Below, one piece after another: positions 45,836 through 57,842 of a DNA stretch of 64,000 bases. How positions within the stretch are numbered: position 1 is the first letter of the stretch; the number at the start of each line of letters is the position of its first letter. A model generated the notes under the pieces. That model did no database searches. It saw only the letters and a list, made by a program, of their open reading frames with translations, and was not told the origin of the DNA. Origin of the DNA: Chrysomallon squamiferum (lineage: Eukaryota; Mollusca; Gastropoda; Neomphalida; Peltospiridae); assembly GCA_012295275.1 (NCBI GenBank), contig CM022677.1:848147-912146 (forward strand), given 5' to 3'. Both the position numbers and the translations under genes were made by a program.

Positions 45836-46518
45836 AATTTGTATTAGTAGTACGTCTGCTTACTTTATAACCTTCTCACAACATTTTATGCCGATAATTT
45901 AACAAAGCAAAACGATTTATCTTTCAGTTGCTAGCAGCAGAGCTACGTGTGTTTGTTTATTCGTGATAATGATGCCTAACAGCACAAGCAAAGTTTATGT
46001 GGCAGTTACGTAATATTTTACTACCTTTATTACAGAATTCAGAGGTAGAGGAGGGGATATTATTTTTCTTTTCGCCTCAGAAAATGTTTATAAAGGGTTG
46101 TCATTTATTTATTTATTTATTTATTTATTGAAACTACTGTCGTACTCGAGACCTGTCTTCAGCTCGCACCAGACCGTTTTACTCTTGAACGATGAACGAT
46201 GAACGATAAAAGAAAGAATAACGTTGTATAACAATAAATGTTCTCTTATTAATAATATTATTATTTATCTTCAAAACAGACATCATAGGAAGAAATCCTG
46301 CTTTTAAAAACTTGGGTCATGGTCTAAGATTCTAATCATGTTTATGTAAATAATTTTCCATTTTACAAACAATGGATGTTTTCTAAACATTTCTTTCTTT
46401 TTGTTTACAGTAAAGCTGGAGAAGTAAATATAATAATCCTACATTCCAGTTTGGAAATGTGTTACGGTTTTGTTTTGTTATCTTAAAAATGGATTTAAAA
46501 TCATAACGGTATATGTGT

Positions 46519-46566
46519 GATTGTGTGTGTCCATGTGTGTGTGTGTGTGCGTGTGTGTGTGTGTGC
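46519..46566. repeat. (GT)n microsatellite
   Basis: GT run with c interruptions. Confidence 0.9.
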
Positions 46567-46734
46567 GTATGAAATAAATGTTTTATTTTTTCATTTAACT
46601 GAAACAAAAGTATTTAAATAAAATACGTATTTTGATGGATGTAAATAACTATTTTAAAAATCTTAATTAAATTAGTAAATTAATAAACTATAATTATATA
46701 CTTTGAAAAATGAAAGTTACTAGTGTAATAATAT

Positions 46735-46850
46735 CTCCCATGCACATGCGCAGTCTATTAAGATTTACGTCAGTGGATTTAAATTCGGGTATAAATAAAA
46801 CATCCAACGGTTTTACGTCAGTTGACATGCGAATGCCAATACTAGTAGGT
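46735..46850. promoter_or_regulatory. Possible promoter patch (NRF1- and CRE-like motifs)
   Basis: 'cacatgcgcag' resembles an NRF1 site, and two 'ttacgtcag' words match a CRE/ATF half-site, within 70 bases in otherwise AT-rich DNA. No first exon is proven. Confidence 0.25.
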
Positions 46851-47094
46851 CAATTCGTTTTTTTTTTTTTTTTTTTAAATTTATTATTCGACCAAAATGA
46901 TTTATTTTTTTAAATTTATTATAATCAGTAATAGCAGTTAACTGTATATTTAGTTAATAAATTTAGTTATTAAAATATTATTATCATTATAAATAATTAT
47001 TCTTCTATAAGAAGAGCAATTACGAAATGAATTCGAATAAAATCATATCTTAACTTTTCTTTTATTTTATTTTTTTATATTTATTTATTTATTC

Positions 47095-47099
<5 letters not shown>

Positions 47100-47143
<44 letters not shown>
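47100..47143. repeat. (ATT)n microsatellite
   Basis: ATT run. Confidence 0.95.
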
Positions 47144-47169
47144 TTAATTTCAAACAAAAATAACTGTTG

Positions 47170-47290
47170 GGGTTTTAATATCCGGAAGTTTATAACTAAA
47201 AAGTACGCTAAATAACGGAGACTCGCGAAATTTGCCGAGTACTGCCGGAAAATACAAACACATTTACTGGGCGAGACCATTTTGGTAAAG
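47170..47290 (+). promoter_or_regulatory. Possible promoter of the RING gene (ETS-type site)
   Basis: CCGGAAGT (47182-47189) is a perfect ETS/GABP core, with 'gccggaaa' and CpG-rich text nearby ('ggagactcgcgaaatttgccg'). It lies about 1.7 kb ahead of the RING coding exon, which has its own 3' splice acceptor and so needs an upstream non-coding exon. The link is inferred. Confidence 0.3.
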
Positions 47291-47589
47291 GTTTCCTTTA
47301 CTGATGAAGAAGAAATCAAATCATTCTGAAGACATTATTTTAAAACGAAATTAGGAAATTCCATCATGAAATAAATAAAATAAAAAAAATGAAAAACTAT
47401 CATAATAATATTATTTAAAAAATAAATATGTGATTAAATGAAACAAAATAAACTGACAAATAAACTGACAAATAAACACAATAAAATAAAGTAAAGAAAA
47501 AGAGGAAAAAAGGCAAATTACAAAATAAGCTGATTATTAAAATAGATTTTTGCATTTCTCTATGTATCTGAGTGTATTACCTCTTAATC

Positions 47590-47591
<2 letters not shown>

Positions 47592-47651
<60 letters not shown>
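47592..47651. repeat. (CT)n microsatellite
   Basis: CT run followed by a short gcgcgcgc run (about 47667-47680). Confidence 0.95.
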
Positions 47652-47657
<6 letters not shown>

Positions 47658-47819
47658 TTCTGTGTGCGTGCGCGCGCGCGCTTTCAACATGACTATAACC
47701 ACTGCTTATCAGATTTGTCACATCTGCCTGCCTACCTGTCTTATTATTTTTATTCTATATTTATCTACATATCCACAAATATCATTTTAATGTAAATTCT
47801 AGTAATTTATCAGCCGTCA

Positions 47820-48965
47820 TCATACCTACCATTCTAAATACCAACGTACCAATATTCCCTTACAAACATACATTCGGCTATGAATTGCAAATCTGTCTAT
47901 ATATCGATCTATATAATCTCTCCCTGTCAGTCTGTCTCTCTGTAGGTATTCCAAAGTGCTCTATTTTTTGGCCTGCCCAACTGTTTCAACTTATTTCTAC
48001 TGATGCTTGTATCTTTATCATTATGTTTATTTCACGAATGTTACAAAAATATCTTTGATTATGTTTCTGCAAGTGTGTATCGGTTATAAATAATAATAAA
48101 ATAATTATATTTATAATAGATGAAGTTATGAATTTTCAAAGATACATACATATATATATCTATATATATATATATCAAATTAATGATTTTGCCAACTTTA
48201 TATGTAAATAAATGTTAGCAGAGTTTGGAAGACACAGTTGACATATTACAAAACGAGCCTATAAAACGTTTTCTTCAAAATGGCAATATTAAAAAATCCA
48301 AAACTTTGGAACAATTTGACTGACAATTTCAAATATTTTGTTTCTGAAATCAGGATAAAAAGTTACTCAACCTTGTATTTCCTAAACTGAAAATCACATT
48401 TCATACCTAACAACTCCTCCAACAACAAAAAGCAACGAGAACAATAATATAGATAAAGAAAAAGTAACACTGATAATAACAATACTTGAAATATAAATAT
48501 AAGTTTTAAAATCTATGACACAATAAAACCCCCAAAACTTAAAAATATATAAATAAAATAATAAATTTTATGATATGAAATCACATCACATATAAACCTT
48601 AAATATGTGTGTGTGCGTTTGATAATATATTTTAATTTATTTTGAATGCTTTTTTAAAATCACCATCCACAAACAATTTAAACCCTGTACACACGTCATT
48701 TTAGACGCGAAACTCACATTATGTAATAAATTCATGCAAAGTTCCAAGCTATATGTTCATTGTGTGAACATTAGCCCTGGTTGTGAAATCCTTGTGCAAA
48801 GATTAACGTTAGTAAAACAAACAGATAAAACGTACAGGTGAAAAAAAAAATGTACTGCCATTAAAAAATAAAATAAAAGTAGAAATAATTCTAACAACAG
48901 AAATAAAAATAATAGATATTTTTGGATTATATATAATTTAGTTTTCTCCTACAATATTATTGCAG
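47820..48965. other. AT-rich spacer upstream of the RING gene
   Basis: Probably intron or 5' flank. No exon or repeat of note beyond a TA run near 48150-48175. Confidence 0.5.
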
Positions 48966-48978
48966 TTATCAATACGAA

Positions 48979-49773
48979 ATGGGAAAAGTAAGAGCGTCCA
49001 AGAAACGGAAAGCACAGGATGATGGGTGCCCGGAGAAGCCTCCAAAAGGGCGAAAGATTTCCGAACGTGACCCTGGAGAAACATCACGTAGAGGACCAGG
49101 GACATCAACATCTAGGAAACGGAAAGCACAGGATGATGGGTGCCCAAAGAAGCCTCCAAAAGGGCGAAAGATTTCCGAACGTGACCCTGGAGAAACATCA
49201 CGTAGAGGACCAGGGACATCAACATCTAGGAAACGGAAAGCACAGGATGATGGGTGCCCAAAGAAGCCTCCAAAGGGGCGAAAGATTTCCGAACGTGACC
49301 CTGTAAAAGCAGCATGTGGAGAAAGACCAGGGATGTCAACATCACCATCACCCAGCACTGCTGAATCAACACAACAGCCTGAATCAGATAAGTCACCTAC
49401 TTGTTCTTTGTGTTCAGAAGAATTTTTAGATAAGTGTCATGCAGACTCATGTTTACATGAATTTTGTTTCAGCTGTTTGGAGAGATGGTCTAGAAGCAGA
49501 AGAAACTGTCCAGTTTGCTCTGCAAGATTCACCGCCATCGTGTACAACTTAAGAGATGGAAACTGCGAGATGTGCACATTGCCACCTCTCAGAGTCAAAA
49601 GAGTCAGAAGAGTCAGAAGACATTCTGCAGCTGGATTCATCAGACGTATATTTGCGTTCATCGGTCGTATATTTACGTATTTTAGTCGTATATTTAGTTC
49701 TTTGTTGTGGAAAATCTTATTTGTTCTAATCGAATTTTGTCTTCTGATAGGTCGTTTACTAGGATATGCGTAA
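48979..49773 (+). CDS. RING-finger protein with N-terminal repeats and hydrophobic tail (TOPORS-like RING)
   Basis: A complete 264-residue frame. Just upstream is 'atattattgcag' (acceptor at 48965), so an intron probably lies in the 5' UTR. Residues 5-110 hold three near-identical units of 38 residues (RKRKAQDDGCPKKPPKGRKI, then SERDPGETSRRGPGTST), basic and likely nuclear-localising. Residues about 140-185 form a C3HC4 RING: CSLCSEEF, then CLHEFCFSCLERWSR and CPVC, followed by VYNLRD. The CLHxFCF...C...WS spacing and the post-RING VYNLR resemble TOPORS, a ubiquitin/SUMO E3 ligase. The end is Arg-rich (RVKRVRRVRR) followed by two aromatic/hydrophobic stretches (AFIGRIFTYFSRIFSSLLW and ILFVLIEFCLLIGRLLG) that could span or bind membrane. 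Intact, so likely expressed. An E3 activity is inferred from the RING. The mix of nuclear repeats and a membrane-like tail is unusual. Confidence 0.85.
   Translation: MGKVRASKKRKAQDDGCPEKPPKGRKISERDPGETSRRGPGTSTSRKRKAQDDGCPKKPPKGRKISERDPGETSRRGPGTSTSRKRKAQDDGCPKKPPKGRKISERDPVKAACGERPGMSTSPSPSTAESTQQPESDKSPTCSLCSEEFLDKCHADSCLHEFCFSCLERWSRSRRNCPVCSARFTAIVYNLRDGNCEMCTLPPLRVKRVRRVRRHSAAGFIRRIFAFIGRIFTYFSRIFSSLLWKILFVLIEFCLLIGRLLGYA
48994..49320 (+). repeat. 114-base coding repeat inside the RING gene, three units
   Basis: Three direct units of 114 bases are almost the same at the DNA level; units 1 and 2 differ at the CPEKP/CPKKP codon and unit 3 diverges after SERDP. A multiple of three keeps the frame. 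Low silent divergence means recent expansion. Confidence 0.9.
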
Positions 49774-50400
49774 TATTAGAAACCTTACAACGTTACTCTA
49801 GGTGTATTGCTTTAACTTCAGCTGGCATCCTTTTGTCATTTTTTTATTTTATGATGATGATAGTAACAGTAATAGATACAGACATTTGTTTGTAAAATAT
49901 GTATTTGAACTTGATAATATCTGCAGTGATAATAACATTCTGTCCCTTTTGCCCCAGCATATCAGTGCTATAGGAGATTGTGTTGATGATGTTGACGTGA
50001 AGCTGGTTATGCTCTTTGCAGCTCTATAACCCTTGAGAGGTGGGCTCAGGTTGGTATTGTTTTTTAATTAATGAGTACTAACATGCAACCAAAATACTAA
50101 CAATTAACATGAATACTAACCATTAACCAGGTAGTAAACTTTATATAGAGACAGACACATACATCCATACAGACACATACGAATATCCATACAGACAGAA
50201 CACACACAGAACTACACTAACATATATACAAACATATATACACTCACACACAGAAACATATTAACATTTAACAAATACTAACCTTAACCAATTAGTTACA
50301 ATTACTAATAATTACCACATACTTATCTGAATACGTGTATAAACACAAACACACACACACATCAACACACACACACATTCACATACGTACATATTATTTT
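49774..50400. other. 3' flank of the RING gene and CA-rich spacer
   Basis: Short frames continue but lack features. From 50150 on the text is cac/aca-rich. A clear polyadenylation signal was not singled out. Confidence 0.4.
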
Positions 50401-50745
50401 ATAATTAAAACAAATTCTAACCATTAACCAAATACTAAAATTTAACAAATACTAACTATTAACCAAATACTAACATTTAACAAATACTAACCATTAACCA
50501 AATACTAATGTTTAACAAATACTAACCATTAACAAAATATTAACAATTAACCAAATACTAACATTTAACAAATACTAACCATTAACCAAATACTAATATT
50601 TAACAAATACTAACTATTAACAAAATACTAACCATTAACCAAATACTAATTTTTAACAAATACTAACCATTAAGCAAATACTAACATTTAACAAATAGTA
50701 ACTATTAACAAAATACTAACATTTAACAAATACTAACCATTACTA
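50400..50745. repeat. Tandem repeat of about 33-36 bases
   Basis: Ten or so units of 'aaatactaaccattaacc' plus 'aaatactaacatttaac', alternating. Confidence 0.9.
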
Positions 50746-51300
50746 ACATCCCCTACGTGTACTGAACCTCACCGTGGTGTAGGGGTGGCAACATTTCCAA
50801 AGGGAATGGCTAATTAGTACATTAATATAATAACATTTAATTGGTTAGAGAGATAGACAGATTGATAGATTATGATAAATAGATTTACCTACATAGGGTA
50901 TTGCTATTTTTTCTAATTTTGAATACAGTGCTCTTGCTTTGAAAGCCCTTTCTATATACAGACAGACAGACAGACCAACAGAGTATAGACAAGTGTATGT
51001 ACTTAAGAATAAGTTATGTCACTCCCCAGATTACTCTAATTAGATGGATTATTTCATTTTACCAGATATTAATTGATAATTAAGTATGACAGGTTCTGTA
51101 ATTAATGTGCTCTTTAACACAAACTGTTACAGACAACTTTTTATCTTATCATATTTACTTCTTATCAATAGATGAATGACTATGTTTTCAGTGTAGATTT
51201 CCAGATTAATGTTCTCTTCATAAACAATACCAGAAATCTCTAGTCTCTCATTAACAATTTATTGGTACCTCCAGTCATGCCGTAACTCCATATATTCCTC

Positions 51301-51500
51301 NNNNNNNNNNNNNNNNNNNNNNNNNNNNNNNNNNNNNNNNNNNNNNNNNNNNNNNNNNNNNNNNNNNNNNNNNNNNNNNNNNNNNNNNNNNNNNNNNNNN
51401 NNNNNNNNNNNNNNNNNNNNNNNNNNNNNNNNNNNNNNNNNNNNNNNNNNNNNNNNNNNNNNNNNNNNNNNNNNNNNNNNNNNNNNNNNNNNNNNNNNNN
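51301..51500. other. Assembly gap (200 N)
   Basis: Exactly 200 N, so a placeholder. It cuts the repeat shared with 11261-11560 at its left end, suggesting the repeat itself blocked assembly. Confidence 0.99.
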
Positions 51501-51800
51501 AAACTCTCCTTTTCTTAGCAATCCCACAACTAATAATACTAAATCAAACAGCACCTCTATACATTCTTGCCTGCGTCTATTTTTAGATGACGCTGCAATC
51601 GGTAGCTCCGCCCACTTGGCTGAATTCTTATAACAACTCGCCACTTGTAGACAACATCTGATAGATAAACAGCTCAAGTTTAAATGTTAGTCACTGAAGC
51701 TTCATAACAGAATAGTTACAAACAAAACATTGTTGTTACAGTAAATGCACAAGTGATTAAAACACGAGAAAACACCGATATGCATTTCCCAAACATGTTG
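51501..51800. repeat. Dispersed repeat shared with 11261-11560
   Basis: Near-identical to the copy inside the composite insertion and in the same orientation. It lacks the 22 bases found after 'gatatg' in the other copy. The right edge is at 'cccaaacatg'. Confidence 0.7.
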
Positions 51801-53805
51801 TCTCATTCTTTAAGTGTCACCTGATGTTTTCTTCTAAGAGTCTTGTGTGTAAGAGTTGTCTTCAGTTGGAAAGCTTGAGATGAATGATTTAATTAGAGCA
51901 TTTTCTTCATTTGATCAGTTATGTTTTGTTTTTATTTTGAAATATTTTTACATTACAAAATATGTTATCAAAATAAAAACTTAGTGAAGCTGTGTTCATC
52001 ATAATTAGTAAGTACTGTATACTAGTTATTACTAAGATATATGATAGATTTATTTTGATAGTGTCTCACTTTTATTGACATGAATTTCTGTTTTAAAGAC
52101 TGATCATAGGTTCTTTAATGTTTAAGTCATTCTTCTAATTATTGGCTTTTTGATGTTTAAATATTTATTTTTAATTCTTTCAATATTTTGTTAAAATATT
52201 TAAAATCATTTTTGATAATTTAAAATTTTATTTTTTCAATTTCTTTTTGTTCTTATTATTTTAAAAGTTTAACTACACTTTCTTGTTATTATTTTATTCT
52301 TACTTATACTGTAAACAGAAAGTACTACTATTATATCATGATCAATATTAGAATTATGCAAGTGCCTGTTCTCATTATTATTATAATTATTATTATTAGC
52401 AGTAGTAATAGTAGTAGTAGCAGTAGTAGTAGTAGTATTAAAATAATAATGTAGTATTATTATAATCTGTAAAATCACTTTGTGGAAAGACTTTGTAGAT
52501 GACAGACAAAGTTTGTTTTCACAGCAAGTCACTAAATACATTTTTTATTATTTGTTCAAGTTCTGAAATGCAGATAACTGTTGGTTTTCATTAACAAATG
52601 TTTGTTTAAAACTTAATATTGACTTAAATTTCTTTTTAAAGTTTTATTCTGGAGCACAAAGAAAAAAGATTTGAAATAAAAATCAATAGTAATCACTAAT
52701 CACAGATGTTAAAAATTATTAAACTTTGTATTTCTCATTTGATTTAATGATAAGAGGTCATTTTTTAAAAATATTTTCATTTATAGTTTTTATTAACAGT
52801 TCTTGAATGCTAAAGTCTTGCTTAGCTTTGTTTTTTAGAAAAGAGTAAATGTAAGCAGTGTTATCAGTAATTTTTTATTAGTTCAGTCTGAAAAATACCA
52901 GGATTTTAAAATCAGTTAAAGTGTATTCACTGAATTTTCTAGAAACAAGAAGGACAAAGTTTATTAGTAAATGTGGCTTTGTAACATTAACATAAATACT
53001 GTTTTAAATTTAGTGCCACAAAAGGAAGATCAGTTTGATTCACTGTTTACATATAAAAATGTGTTAAATTACATCAAAGTGTAAGATAACTTGTAACACA
53101 AGACATAAACACAATACTCTCCTAACAAAGTTTTAACAAAAAACTTTTCTATTTTCTCATGTTGTATAAAAAAACTGAAATCAGATTGCAAATGGATGAT
53201 ATGTTGTTTGTTTCCTGCTGAAAACATTGAAGCAACCATCAGTTCAGGTTTTGTTAACTTGCTAGTATTTATTCATTTTCTCTCTGCAAAAATCTTGGTT
53301 TTGCACACTGTCTGCTGATAGACATTATGTTATAGAATGACAGCTAGTCTCTGTTTTTCTGTATTAAATGACTTATCTTTTTGTTTGCACAATGGATCTG
53401 ATGAAATCTCTTCTATTAATTTCACTTTAAAATGCATTGTCATCTTTTAGATCACTCTGACCATTATGAACAACAATAAACAACACAAAATGTGCTCACA
53501 TGTATTTATGCAGATTCTACTTTTCACACTAAATGTAAATGAGTGAATTTACTTAAGTATCACAACACAATGAAAATAGTCTCATTCATCTAGCAGCAGG
53601 TATTATTACAAGACATGGGATCATTGTTTATTAATCCTTCAAAGAACTGTGATCATTTCTTCTGATTGTGGTCTATTTACATGCAAACTGCTGCCATTGT
53701 TTAACAAGTGAAACTACTTCTAAAATTGAGTTCCTGCAGATACATAGCTGATATGTATACGTTCTTTTGCTGTGGAATTTTCACTCGAAATCAGAAGGTA
53801 GTGCA
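51800..53805. other. AT-rich spacer where copy E exons 3-4 should be
   Basis: By the layout of copy D, exon 3 of copy E would be expected about 440 bases left of 53810. The sequence there is unrelated, and neither exon 3 nor exon 4 is present anywhere down to the gap. An AT-rich run of act/agt units lies at 52330-52440. No gene is seen. Confidence 0.6.
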
Positions 53806-55966
53806 TATGTCATGGTGACTAGTCTGAATGGTATTAGTACCTGAAAGGGCAGCAGACTATAATAGCATCACGTCACATGGTGTTAATTATCTCAGACAGC
53901 TTAACTATTAAATGACTATTCTGTATCCACAAGAGAACAATACCACAAACACGAATTCAGTATGGATAATTGTTTTATATATATATATATGTATATGCTG
54001 TTTACACAAATTAACCCTCAAGGGTAATATATGGTTACATAGTTAAATCGCACGATTCGACGATACGTTATCAAAGCAAATAGCGTTGACAAATAATACA
54101 AAACTAATTCAGCCCAGTTGGTTACTTGATCTTTCTAAATAATATTTTAATTATTAAAATACGTTATCTTTGTTCTTATAAATGTAATAGAATAACACTA
54201 TGAAAAATTCAACAGTAATAGATTTAGGCTCTGCTATTTAGTTTTTGTGTATTTAACCCTATTTTCTGTCAATAATTTTGTAAAGAGTTAAGGACTGTAA
54301 AAATATAAATTATAAACATGATTTTACAACATAACTAAATAAATATTATCGTAATATAATAAGATATTTAAGATAAAATGTAGCAGACATTCTGCTTTAA
54401 GTAGCATATAAAAATAAAGATTTAGTGAGTATTCTATAATTCACTTCAAAGAAAACAAAATTACAATTAAAAACAAGTCTGCCAAAGAGGCACTAATGAG
54501 GTTGTCACACCGTACCAAGCTGATTAGCAGTGAAAGTTTTTTATATTTTACTTTTTTTAAATATAGCTGCATAGAAAATACTATCTTTACTGATGAAATA
54601 CGACACAAAATAAAAACTGGTTTGCTTTATGACTGTAGATGAATGAAACTGGCTGATGGTATAAATCGGGTAATTTTACAATGCGTATTAATTAGAGTAT
54701 GTTTAAATACTGCTGTTCACAAATGTGTTATGATGGTTCACTGTGGAGTGTTATCAAGAGACGACTGTCACGTGGTCACACCTTTAAACACCTTGGATGT
54801 TTTATTAAGGCTCAGTGTACGGTAACAAGGTGCTTTAATGGCCACCTAACAAGGAGTATAAACGCTAAAATGACAGCAAACTATATAAATCAGTAAGTCT
54901 ACCTATCCATTATACAAGCTAAGGTTTACATTAATTATTTAATTATAATATACAGGTGACTTGATAATAATACATTATAAAACATACGTTTAAATCATTT
55001 TGATTAATGACACGAGTAAGGTTATAAAGAGAACCAAGACAAAATAAGAATCTGCACTGAGGACAGATTAAAACCTTAAATTTTTGGGTACACTAAATGT
55101 TATTGATACAGGTTAATTGCACATTACACGCTATCAAAATAAGAACAGACAATTGCTTACCATACTCGTCCGTAAAGAAAATGTCATTCGAAAACATTTG
55201 GTTTCCCCGCCTGACTGAATTCTCGTCTTCGCCGTTTCCTTCGCTTACTTCTCTCCTTAATTACTAAAACCCAGCCTTTTTTAATAACAACGCCATGGAG
55301 TTGAAAAATTTGCGGAAACAATAAAAAGAGCGATGTGATTGTAGTAATAATTAAAGTTAAGCAATTTCAATTCCATAGCTTAAAATAAAAGAGCGGATGT
55401 GATTTGAAGTAACAATTAAAGTTACGCAATCTGAATTCCGTGACACTATATCAACATTATGACAGAAATTTGGTAGTAAATAACTAACTGTTAGTATATA
55501 CGTTTACTAATAAGACTGCAAACAGAGTGGGAAAAAACACCCAGATACTGTTTCCTTTAATTTTGACAATTGTTTTCTTTCTTTTTTTAAACTACGCAGG
55601 ATTTGATGACATTCTACACAGACAACCCAGCACATAAATAATTTTTATTATTAATAACCATCTACTTTCTCTGTTCAAGAAATTAAATTTTAATAATATC
55701 TTCCTGTAAAATGATGTCATTCCAGATTTTTTGTTTTTTCAATTTGTTCCTTATTATTATTTATTATCTTTGTTGTTGTTTGTTCCATTTAACTCGTTTC
55801 GATAATCCATTTGGTGTCCAAAAGTTGTTACAAAATATTGATAAAGTCTCAAGAAAAAAAAAAAGCAGGAAGCTCAAATCTGCGACGAGGGCATTTTACA
55901 TAACCAATAAACTAATGTTTACAAATCTATGTAATTTTTACACACATACAGACAAACAGTGAAATA

Positions 55967-56838
55967 CCGTATATACTTGTGTATAAGTCGAATATTTGGG
56001 AGACTATATCAAAGGTAATATTTTGGGGGTCGACTTATACATAGGTAATGCTTTTGTAGCTGTTGCTGAAGAGTCGCCATTTTGACTATTTTTTTGCTAC
56101 GGGATGCATCTAAAATAATCGCGGTCTTTCAGCTTTTCAAAAATATAATTTTATCGCATAAAAATTTTTGAAACATTAAATAACAAAACCAAATATGAAT
56201 GTAGAACATGATATTCTTCCGTTTAATGACATAAAAATACATTTTAAAGCGAGAAAACCGTCAGTACGGCGTTATGCCTTACGGCGTCTTGCAATGATCT
56301 AGGAATGCAGACTTCTCTGCCAAATTGCACTAAATATCGGTCCTAATTTCATAAACAAAACTCACTTGTGTAATTGTAAAGAATTTGGTGAAATAATATT
56401 GCAATCGTCATTAATATCCACTACCGACAAATCGAAAACAAACTAAATTTCTATAAACGTTCTGCAACAAAAATCAGTTCAACTTCTCACCATATTTGTT
56501 ATTCTAGTCAGTTGCCAAGTGCGCGAAGCCTCGGCCAATTAGCGCGCTAGGAATAGGATCGGGGGCGTGTCTTGTAGCAGAGTTTCGATAGAAAAAAATA
56601 TTGCTGAGGTTCCGAAATTATCTTACTTTGAATTGCACGTGCAAGTTACAGCTCGTGCAAGTTATGTTACAGTAGGCGTACAATGTAGGCCTTCGTGGCA
56701 CTGTCACACTGGTCTAAAAATAGTGCCTGGAATCTACAGTGGACTTATACACAAGTAATACCTATAATGACGCAATTTTTGGTCTTAAAATACACATCGA
56801 TTTATACATAAGGTCGTCTTGTACACAAATATATACGG
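55967..56838. mobile_element. TA-flanked terminal-inverted-repeat transposon (Tc1/mariner-like, non-autonomous)
   Basis: 872 bases bounded by imperfect inverted ends: left 'ccgtatatacttgtgtataag', right (complement) 'ccgtatatatttgtgtacaag'. The same place in copy D reads straight through 'gaaatacctaaatgg', an empty site, so TA is duplicated at 55965-55966 and 56839-56840. A TA target duplication points to the Tc1/mariner group. No transposase is visible; one 63-codon frame near the right end has no known motif. The middle is partly GC-rich (near 56520-56570). Confidence 0.85.
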
Positions 56839-56841
56839 TAC

Positions 56842-56983
56842 CTAAATGGAGAAGTTCTGATATCATGACAACATCATGTGTATATCGTCTGCTGGGCTGC
56901 GAGAGAATTACAACTTTTGTGTTTTCCAGATCTGGTATCAAATGAAGTGGGATCAGCTCTACTCCATCTTAATATGTGCCAAA

Positions 56984-57026
<43 letters not shown>

Positions 57027-57842
57027 ATATGTAACAAAATGAATACAAGAAAATGAAATTTAAAAGAAAAATTGTATGACTCTACTTTACAAGAGTATTT
57101 ATAAATAATGTCAGTTTTGGGATAAAATATATAGAAACATTTCTATATAATATATTATCAATAGGACTGCAAATAAATATGTATTTTTTATGTACTGTAC
57201 GTTTCGAAAACGGCATATTGTGGGTCCTCAGTCTTTTGTGAGACTTTGCATGAAACGAAAACAGAAATTGGTTTATCAATAACTATATTTTTATACGATA
57301 ATGTTTTCTATCTGTCAGCATTATTAGTCTATGCTAATTTAAAAAAGAAGTGTTTATGCTCATTTTTACATGCATGCTATTTCTCACCTCAATGGAAATG
57401 CTTCATCGCTTTTTCCGGGTGGACCATAACCGCTTAATCCCGAAATATTCCGAGCAGAGCCAAATTTATTTACGATGTCTTCCGAAAGTTGGCTAGAAAG
57501 ATTAGCGGTTACTTTATAACAACAAGGAGGACAGTTGCAATTATCAGTATCTGCAAAGCCTTCTCCTGTGGGATTTAAATAAAACACAAAGTTATTTAAG
57601 TCAGAAATACCATGAGGCGTGCTCAGAAAAAGTATATCGGGCGATAAAGAAAGAATCGTCTGATCGACAGTTTTGAAGGCTTCGTGAATTTTGCACGCTT
57701 CTTGTTTTGCTGTGTGGTTGGTTGTATTGAAATGTTTCGGATCCAGAGCAATTCCGCCGTGCGGCAGAACGAACCCGGCCAGTAGTTTGGAGAAAGATAA
57801 ATCAAGTGATGTGAAAAACACAATCACAATTGCAAAACACAT
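56842..57842 (-). pseudogene. LigB-type dioxygenase-like gene copy E, exons 1-2 only, broken
   Basis: Exon 1 (57388-57842) is intact and reads like copy B, with H in FVLPHGG and STPHGIS retained. Exon 2 (56842-56967) has one extra base near its start ('atggagtagagctgatc' where copy D has 'atggggagaagtgatc'), which destroys the frame. Its donor is now formed by the transposon end (GTACCG instead of GTATTT). Exons 3 and 4 are absent. It lies about 980 bases downstream of copy D's stop, in the same orientation: the second gene of the tandem pair. No functional enzyme can be made. Confidence 0.85.
56984..57028. repeat. (AAAT)n microsatellite beside exon 2, copy E
   Basis: Counterpart of the runs at 7719-7760 and 61735-61803. 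Confidence 0.95.

Noticed and set aside
50745-50800. tRNA-like text ('gtggtgtaggggtggcaa') suggesting a tRNA or SINE head
   Set aside because: Only an A-box-like stretch is visible; no B box, no cloverleaf and no tail were found.
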